DNA of 64,000 nt from Haladaptatus paucihalophilus DX253 (GTDB lineage Archaea > Halobacteriota > Halobacteria > Halobacteriales > Haladaptataceae). Of this stretch, positions 58,451-64,000 are shown in pieces. How positions within the stretch are numbered: the first letter of the stretch is position 1; each line of letters opens with the position of its first letter. The DNA is taken from contig NZ_AQXI01000003.1 of NCBI RefSeq assembly GCF_000376445.1, positions 62,001 through 126,000 of the forward strand. Reading direction: 5' to 3'. A model generated the notes under the pieces. That model ran no database searches. It was not told the DNA's origin and saw nothing but the letters and a program-made list of their open reading frames with translations. The position numbers were made by a program, and so were the translations under genes.

Positions 58451-59845
58451 ATGCTCGACCCAACAACCGCAAGCCGTCTCCAGTTCGCACTGACGACTAT
58501 CGTACATATCGTGTTTCCAGTGGTGAGTATGGGTCTCGCGCCGTTCCTCGTCTATTTCACGTGGAAGGAGGTACGGACGGGTGAGGCCATTTACGAGCAG
58601 CTACGGCGGTTCTGGGTTCGGATATTCGCGGTCAGCTTCGTCGTCGGCACCGTCACCGGACTGGTGTTGGAGTTCGAGTTCGGGACGAACTTCGCGGCGT
58701 TCGCGGCGACGACGGGGGAACTGTTCGGGGGACCGCTGGCCGTCGAGGGGATGATGGCGTTCTTCCTCGAAGCGACGTTCCTCGGAATCTTCGTCTTCGG
58801 CCGCGAGCGGGTTTCTGACAGGTTGTATCTCCTCTCGTCTATTTTGGTCGGATTGGGAACGTGGCTTTCCGCGGTATGGATTCTGGTGGCGAACTCGTGG
58901 ATGCAGACGCCGCGCGGGTTCGAGGTCGTCATGAGGAACGGCAATCCCATCGTCACCCTCGTGGACCCCATCGCCGCCTACGCCAACCCGCGGTTCCCGT
59001 GGATGTTCGTGCACATGCAAAACGCGGCCGTGCTCTCCGTCGCGCTGCTCATGGCGGGAATCGCGGCCTATCACATTCGAAGCGCGCGAACCGACGACGA
59101 CCGCTTTTGGCGCGCGACGCTCAAAATCGCGCTCGTCGCGCTCATCATCACCGCCCCGCTGCAGGTGCTTCACGGCGACGCGTACGCCCGCCACATCTCG
59201 GTGACGCAACCCCAGAAGTTCGCCGCGATGGAGGCGGTTTGGGACACCGCAACCTACGTCCCCGAGTACATCGTCGCCTTCCCGACGTCGTTGAACGACA
59301 TCCTCAATCCCCGCGCGAAGGACATCTTCGGCATCGGGATTCCGGGCGGAGCGTCGTGGCTCGCCAGCGGCGGCGACGCGCAGGCCGAAATCGTCGGCCT
59401 GAACGAGTTCGAAGGGTCGCCCCCGGTGGCAATCGTCTTCTGGTCGTTCCGGTTGATGGTCGCCATGGGCTTCTGGTTCATGCTCCTCGCGTTCTGGGGC
59501 GGCTACCGCTGGCGGACGGGCGAACTGTTCGAGGACGGACTCCTCCACAGGGCGTTCGTCTGGACGTCGCTGCTCGGGTTCTTCGCCGTCGAAACCGGCT
59601 GGGTCGTCACCGAGGTCGGTCGCCAACCGTGGGTCGTACAGGGCGTGATGAAGACGAGCGCGGGCGTTTCACCGGGGCTTTCGAGCACCGAAGCGACCCT
59701 GACGCTGCTCGGATTCGTCGCGGTGTACACCGCTCTGCTGGTCGTGTACGTGTACGTCATCCGTCGGATAATCCGCGGCGGCGCGCCCAAAATCGAACGC
59801 GCGCAGCGGGAGGCTCCCGGAAGCGAGGTGGCCGCGGATGATTGA
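58451..59845 (+). CDS. cydA: Cytochrome bd ubiquinol oxidase subunit I (CydA)
   Basis: Protein of 464 residues from the ATG at 58451, preceded by AGGAG at 5 nt. This start puts the heme b595 ligand at His19 (LTTIVHIVFP), the E. coli position, and so supports it over the GTG at 58445. Further family blocks are GTVTGLVLEFEFGTNF, GGPLAVEGMMAFFLEATFLGIF, FVHMQNAAVLSVAL and FWSFRLMVAMGF. Forms with CydB a high-affinity oxygen reductase, active at low oxygen. Two-gene operon with cydB, overlap 8 nt. Confidence 0.95.
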   Translation: MLDPTTASRLQFALTTIVHIVFPVVSMGLAPFLVYFTWKEVRTGEAIYEQLRRFWVRIFAVSFVVGTVTGLVLEFEFGTNFAAFAATTGELFGGPLAVEGMMAFFLEATFLGIFVFGRERVSDRLYLLSSILVGLGTWLSAVWILVANSWMQTPRGFEVVMRNGNPIVTLVDPIAAYANPRFPWMFVHMQNAAVLSVALLMAGIAAYHIRSARTDDDRFWRATLKIALVALIITAPLQVLHGDAYARHISVTQPQKFAAMEAVWDTATYVPEYIVAFPTSLNDILNPRAKDIFGIGIPGGASWLASGGDAQAEIVGLNEFEGSPPVAIVFWSFRLMVAMGFWFMLLAFWGGYRWRTGELFEDGLLHRAFVWTSLLGFFAVETGWVVTEVGRQPWVVQGVMKTSAGVSPGLSSTEATLTLLGFVAVYTALLVVYVYVIRRIIRGGAPKIERAQREAPGSEVAADD

Positions 59846-60800
59846 TCTCGCGGTGCTCTGGTTCGCGCTCGTGTTCGTCCTGCTCGGGACGTTCCTCTTC
59901 CTGGACGGGTTCGACTTCGGCGTCGGGTTGTTGTTCGCCACCCGCGACGACGAGGAGGAGCGCGAGACGCTGCTGGCCGCTATCGGGCCGATATGGGACG
60001 GTAACGAAGTGTGGCTCGTCGTGTTCGGCGGGGCGCTGTTCGCCGTCTTCCCGGCGGCGTACGCCGGACTGTTCAGCCGCCACTACCTCCTGATGTTCGC
60101 CATCCTCGGGGCGCTCATCCTCCGCGGTATCGCGCCCGAACTGTACGAACAGCGGTCGGACGACCGCTGGAAGCGTTGGTGGGGTCGGTCGTTCATCGTC
60201 GGCAGCGCGTTGTCACCGTTCCTGCTCGGCATGTTCGCCGCCAACTGGGTGCTCGGCGCATCGACCATCGTGTCGGTTCCCTCCCTCGCGTTCGGGTTGA
60301 CGGTCGTCGCGCTCACGCTCGTTGAAGGAGCGGCGTTCCTCGGCCTGAAGACGCGCGGAACGCTCCGCGACGAGATGTCGGACTACAGCGCTCGCGCCGC
60401 GCTCGCGTACCTCGTGCTGGTCGTCGTCGTCATCGGCTACCTCGCGGCGACCCGCTCGGACCTTCACGGGGCGCTGCTGTCGCCGCTCTCGCTGGCGGCC
60501 GTCGTCGTCTCCGTCGCGCTGGTCGCGGGCGTCGTCCTCGCCAGCAGGGCGGACCGCCACCGCGCGGCGTTCGCGGCGGCCGCGTTCCTCCCGTACGCGC
60601 TGGTCGCGTTTGTCGGAAACCTCCTGTACCCCGCCATCGACCCCGCGGTCGGACTGACGGTGCAGGAGGGGGTCGTCTCGGATCTGCCGCTCACCATGCT
60701 GACCGTCGCCGCGGCGTTCATCCTGCCGATAGTCGTGGTGTACTTCGGCGTAGTGTACTCCGTCTTCAGCGGTCCCGCCGACCCCTCGGAAACCTACTGA
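59838..60800 (+). CDS. cydB: Cytochrome bd ubiquinol oxidase subunit II (CydB)
   Basis: Protein of 320 residues with about eight TM helices and the diagnostic opening FLFLDGFDFGVGLLFA, GPIWDGNEVWLVVFGGALFAVFP. It pairs with CydA. The two genes share an 8-nt overlap and so one transcript. No cydX-like gene or cydCD transporter is seen nearby. Confidence 0.96.
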   Translation: MIDLAVLWFALVFVLLGTFLFLDGFDFGVGLLFATRDDEEERETLLAAIGPIWDGNEVWLVVFGGALFAVFPAAYAGLFSRHYLLMFAILGALILRGIAPELYEQRSDDRWKRWWGRSFIVGSALSPFLLGMFAANWVLGASTIVSVPSLAFGLTVVALTLVEGAAFLGLKTRGTLRDEMSDYSARAALAYLVLVVVVIGYLAATRSDLHGALLSPLSLAAVVVSVALVAGVVLASRADRHRAAFAAAAFLPYALVAFVGNLLYPAIDPAVGLTVQEGVVSDLPLTMLTVAAAFILPIVVVYFGVVYSVFSGPADPSETY

Positions 60801-60933
60801 GGCGCGCGTCGATGGGCACGTCGCGGACGACGCCCCATTCCCGTTCTGTGCGCTATAATCACACACGAAAAACAGGTATGGATGGAGAGTCATTCAGGGG
60901 AACGTATTTCCGACCGAGGCGGGCCGTAGGAGT

Positions 60934-61728
60934 ATGGACCTCGGACTCGACGGAAAGCGGGCGTACGTGATGGCGGCGAGCAGCGGATTGGGCCGAGCGG
61001 TAGCGACGGAACTCGTCCGAGAGGGCGCGACCGTCGTCATCTCCTCGCGGGACGAAACGCGACTCCGGACGGCGGCCGAGTCGATTCGAGAGGAGGTGGA
61101 GTGCGACGATGCCATCGAATGGGTCGTTTGCGACTTGACCGACGAGGAGTCCGTTCGAACCGCGACCGAAACCGCCATCGACCGCCTCGGCGGTCTGGAC
61201 GTTTTGGTGACGAATCACGGCGGTCCTTCCACAGACCCGTTCTCGGAGACGTCGCTGTCAGCCTTCGACGAAGCGTACCGCGGAATCCTCCGGAGCACCA
61301 TTCTGACTTGCGAAATCGCACTTCCCGCGCTCAGGGATGGCGGCGGCGCGATTACCAACCTCGTCGCGGCGTCCGCGCTCGAACCGTCCGCGAGCGGCGC
61401 GCTCGGGAACGTCTTCCGACCCGGAATCTACGGCCTCTCGAAGGTGCTCGCCGAGGAGTTCGGTGCCGACGACGTGCGCGTCAATTGCGTCTCCCCGCGC
61501 GGCGTCATGTCCGACCGCATCCGGTACAAACTCTCGGAGCTCGCCGAGCGCGAGGGAACCAGCGAAACGGCGGCGAAAGAGCGGCGGACGGACGAACTGC
61601 CGCTTTCCGACCTCGGCACTCCGGAGTCGTTCGCCCGCGCCGTCGCCTACATCTCCTCGCCCGCCGCGGCGTACATCACCGGGGCGTCCCTCCCGGTCGA
61701 CGGCGGGTGGCACAGACACGCCTTCTGA
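60934..61728 (+). CDS. Short-chain dehydrogenase/reductase
   Basis: SDR of 264 residues. Rossmann motif VMAASSGLGRA (variant of TGxxxGxG, Thr replaced), VTNHGGPS, catalytic YGLSK (YxxxK with Tyr in RPGIYGLSKV) and Ser in AASALEPSASG. The VTNHGGP and NCVSPRGVMSD pattern is near 3-oxoacyl reductase-like SDRs. Substrate unknown. It follows cydB on the same strand with a 133-nt gap and is probably a separate transcript. Confidence 0.9.
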   Translation: MDLGLDGKRAYVMAASSGLGRAVATELVREGATVVISSRDETRLRTAAESIREEVECDDAIEWVVCDLTDEESVRTATETAIDRLGGLDVLVTNHGGPSTDPFSETSLSAFDEAYRGILRSTILTCEIALPALRDGGGAITNLVAASALEPSASGALGNVFRPGIYGLSKVLAEEFGADDVRVNCVSPRGVMSDRIRYKLSELAEREGTSETAAKERRTDELPLSDLGTPESFARAVAYISSPAAAYITGASLPVDGGWHRHAF

Positions 61729-61884
61729 GTCGCTGGACGGTTCGGGCGGGGTGAGCGGGCGAATCGCCTGCAACAGAACGACGGAAAGCCACGCGAAGAT
61801 TCGGTTCATCGGGGCCGAGTGGTCCCGTTCTCGTATATAATCTCCCGGGTCGATTGCGCAATCGTGACGGCGGGTCCTACTCGC

Positions 61885-63177
61885 TCAGTTGACCGGCGTC
61901 GGGGTGCCGTTTCCTTGGAACGTCGTCAGCAGGACGTAGCCGATGGGGAGCATGAGCAGGCCGCCGAGGACGAACGGGAGCCAGTAGGCGACCGCCGCGT
62001 ACAGCGCTCCCGCCGCGATGGGACCGACCGCTCTGGCGATGCTTCCGGCGCTTTGGGTCAGACCGAACGCGCCGCCTTGGGTGTCCTCCGTCGCGCTCTT
62101 CGAGACGAGCGTCGTGAGCGAGACGTTCGCAAACCCGTTACCCGCCGCGAGGGGCGTGAGGATGACCAGCAGGACGAACAGGCCACCGGAAAGCGGTCCG
62201 ATGGCGGGGAGGTGGTCGCCGAGCATCGGCGAGAACGGGAGGGCGGCGAGCGTCACGAGTTCGAGCACGACGCCGACGAGCGCGAGCGTCCGCTCGCCGT
62301 AGCGGTCCGTGAGTTTTCCCACGAGGCCGCCCTGAACGACGGCGATGACGACGCCGACGTAGGCGAGGACGTAGCCGTTCATCTCCGGCCCGAAGCCGTA
62401 CTGCTGTTCGGTGAACAGCACGAACATGCTCTCCATCGAGGAGAACGCGAGCGAAAGGAGGAAGAAGGAGGCGACGAGTCCGGCGAGCGCCGGGTCGGCG
62501 AACGCGTCCGCGAGGCGGGCGAGACGCGACTGACGCTCGTCCGTCGTCTCCTCGTCGCTGTCCCGCTTGGTGCGCGTCTCCGGGAGGACGAGCGCGGCGA
62601 CGACGAGATTGAGGCCGCAGATGGCCGCGGCGGCGAAACTCGGCAGGGAGAACTGGTTCACGGGTACCACCGCGGGGAGGACGTTCCGCGCGAGCGAGAG
62701 CGCGGCGTCGCTGGAGAAGATGCCGCCGAGCGCCGGACCGAACACGAAGCCGAGTCCGAACGCCGCGCCGATGAGGCCCAACCCCTTCGCACGGTCCTCC
62801 GGCGGCGTGATGTCGGCGATGTACGCCTGTGCGGTGGCGATGTTGCCGCCCATCGCGCCCGCGAGGATGCGAGCGACGAAGAGCACGAGGAGGCTTTCCG
62901 CGAGGCCGAACAGCGTCCACGCGACGACGCTCCCGAACAGCGAGAGGAGGAGGATGGGTCGGCGGCCGCGCTCGTCCGAGAGGCGGCCGAGGACGGGTGC
63001 GAAGAGGAACTGCATGACCGAGTAGGAGGCGAGCAGGAGTCCGACGACGAACTCGTTCGCGCCGAAGTGCTCGGCGTACAGCGGGATGATGGGAATCAGA
63101 ATCCCGAAGCCGAGGAGGTCGACGAAGACGATGGCGAACACCGTCGCCAGCGCCCGCTTGGACCCGTCCTTGGCCAT
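61885..63177 (-). CDS. MFS transporter, TetA/multidrug-like
   Basis: Protein of 430 residues starting MAKDGSKRALATV, with 12 TM helices. Motif A is GRLSDERGRRPILL and motif C-like GLIGAAFGLGFVFGPALGG marks the drug:H+ antiporter (TetA-like) group. The start at 63177 shares a base with the stop of the upstream gene (TGATG), so it is coupled to it. Substrate unknown. Confidence 0.93.
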   Translation of the reverse strand: MAKDGSKRALATVFAIVFVDLLGFGILIPIIPLYAEHFGANEFVVGLLLASYSVMQFLFAPVLGRLSDERGRRPILLLSLFGSVVAWTLFGLAESLLVLFVARILAGAMGGNIATAQAYIADITPPEDRAKGLGLIGAAFGLGFVFGPALGGIFSSDAALSLARNVLPAVVPVNQFSLPSFAAAAICGLNLVVAALVLPETRTKRDSDEETTDERQSRLARLADAFADPALAGLVASFFLLSLAFSSMESMFVLFTEQQYGFGPEMNGYVLAYVGVVIAVVQGGLVGKLTDRYGERTLALVGVVLELVTLAALPFSPMLGDHLPAIGPLSGGLFVLLVILTPLAAGNGFANVSLTTLVSKSATEDTQGGAFGLTQSAGSIARAVGPIAAGALYAAVAYWLPFVLGGLLMLPIGYVLLTTFQGNGTPTPVN

Positions 63178-63614
63178 CAGAGCCACCCGGCGACGACGAG
63201 CAGGCCGAGCGCCACGACGCCGGCGACGTAAAACAGCGTCGTGGCTCCCGCCGCGGCTTGCTTCGCACCGGCGTCGAGGTTCTTCTTCAACCGACTACCC
63301 GCCATGTGGCTCAGCCCGGAGAGCGCGAGCCAAAGGACGACCATTGTGAGGACCAGATGGCCGCTCGAGCTACCTGTGAGGGTTTCCGTGCTGTAGAGGT
63401 CTCCGGCCATGAATCCCCCCGTGAGCAACAACACGACGGACGAGAGCGACGAAAAGCGCGTGAACTGCTGGGTCATCCACCGGATTCCGTCCGCGCCGAG
63501 TTTCCCGTCCCGTGCCGCCGGGACCACGAGCGCCGCCATGAACACCGTCCACCCTGCCCACACGCCCGCGAAAAGCGTGTGTACGATTCGCATCGTCACG
63601 TCGATAAGCGTCAT
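63177..63614 (-). CDS. Four-TM CopD/DUF4149-like membrane protein
   Basis: Protein of 145 residues, four TM helices: MTLIDVTMRIVHTLFAGVWAGWTVFMAALV, then LSSVVLLLTGGFMAG, LVLTMVVLWLALSGL and LFYVAGVVALGLLVVAG. The pattern His in RIVHTLFAGVW and a conserved histidine is that of CopD-like/DUF4149 integral proteins, sometimes copper-related. It is the first gene of a two-gene unit with the MFS transporter. Confidence 0.82.
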   Translation of the reverse strand: MTLIDVTMRIVHTLFAGVWAGWTVFMAALVVPAARDGKLGADGIRWMTQQFTRFSSLSSVVLLLTGGFMAGDLYSTETLTGSSSGHLVLTMVVLWLALSGLSHMAGSRLKKNLDAGAKQAAAGATTLFYVAGVVALGLLVVAGWL

Positions 63615-63686
63615 TTGTCGGTGGTTGTTTCACACCCTTCAAATAGCTTCGGATAGAATCGGATGCTGTATAATCCTATTCCGATT

Positions 63687-64000
63687 ATGACCCCAGATAC
63701 CGACAGGGGACGCGGCATCCTCTCGCCCGCCGACCGAGCCTACCTCCTCGGCGAGGCCGACATGGAACACGAACAGTCGAAGCGCAACGCGGAGGCGCGA
63801 ATCCGCGGTCGAATCACGGACGCGATACTGGATTTCGGGATTCTCGTCCACCACCTGAAAAAGAAAGACCGACGGCAGGTGTTCGACACCGACGACGAGC
63901 GGTTCATGGACGGACTGACCGCCATGCTCTCGTTCGCTTACATTGGCATGCGCGAGAGCGGAGGCGAGTTCGGACACGCCCTCGAACCCGCGGTTCGGAA
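63687..64000 (+). CDS. Hypothetical haloarchaeal protein, truncated by the window edge
   Basis: Reading frame from ATG 63687 open to the end of the window, at least 104 residues. Opening MTPDTDRGRGILSPADRAYLLGEADMEHEQSKRNAEARI, then an acidic helical region ITDAILDFGILVHHLKKKDRRQVFD. Predicted mostly helical and soluble. I recall similar uncharacterised haloarchaeal proteins but assign no function. Confidence 0.75.
   Translation, partial: MTPDTDRGRGILSPADRAYLLGEADMEHEQSKRNAEARIRGRITDAILDFGILVHHLKKKDRRQVFDTDDERFMDGLTAMLSFAYIGMRESGGEFGHALEPAVR

Overview
The window is 64 kb of chromosome from a halophilic archaeon of class Halobacteria. The evidence is high G+C, strongly acidic proteins, many genes whose TATA box lies about 25-35 nt before the start codon (leaderless transcripts), Tat-type lipoprotein signals, and several families known mainly from haloarchaea (HTH-10 regulators, DUF5788, DUF6684, a UspA protein, a DASH photolyase). 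I cannot name the genus. Almost every base is in a gene. I see no rRNA, tRNA, CRISPR array, transposase or prophage.

Layout. (1) 1-4.1 kb: tail of a dipeptide/oligopeptide ABC transporter operon (two permeases, two ATPases). (2) 4.2-22.6 kb: housekeeping and small conserved genes: DUF5788, a winged-helix regulator, a zinc-ribbon protein, DUF1028 and a gamma-glutamyltransferase, an acidic membrane protein, TatA, thioredoxin, a Spo0M-like protein, an MBL hydrolase, HAD hydrolases, a SHOCT protein and a DUF4396 protein, an aldo/keto reductase, a large sensor kinase, an enolase-superfamily protein and a DASH photolyase. (3) 22.7-27.5 kb: a K+ channel/TrkA-type protein, a SpoIIM-domain membrane protein, a non-coding 44-nt tandem repeat tract, and two hypothetical genes. 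(4) 27.5-41.2 kb: a putative catabolic regulon. It holds a six-gene operon for a branched-chain-type ABC transporter (livKGFHM) ending in a KAS III-like condensing enzyme, a short-chain dehydrogenase, an HTH-10 regulator, an acyl-CoA ligase with an alpha/beta hydrolase, a MaoC hydratase, a cupin and a MmgE/PrpD protein. (5) 41.2-48.2 kb: a Q/N-rich secreted protein, small hypotheticals, a ComA-family enzyme, an aldo/keto reductase, a purine nucleoside permease-like protein, an acetolactate synthase-type enzyme and a cysteine-rich Tat protein. (6) 48.3-64 kb: respiratory genes (SdhB-like, CoxA with DUF6684, CydAB) among MFS transporters, a GT-C-like membrane protein, a MacB-type permease, UspA, an SDR and a cut-off gene at the right edge.

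The most interesting system is region 4. A near-identical palindromic 16-mer (14 of 16 positions, 12 of them consecutive) lies in both divergent promoter regions, one between the transporter operon and the dehydrogenase, the other between the hydrolase-ligase pair and the MaoC gene. It sits at almost the same distance (39 and 38 nt) from the two minus-strand start codons. This ties four transcription units into one candidate regulon for uptake and CoA-dependent breakdown of an unidentified organic acid. Haloarchaea have no bacterial-type fatty-acid synthesis, so the FabH-like condensing enzyme there calls for another role. Other points worth a look are the 44-nt minisatellite, an apparent ATT start codon in livM, perfect palindromes before tatA and cydAB, and an orphan SdhB-like subunit.
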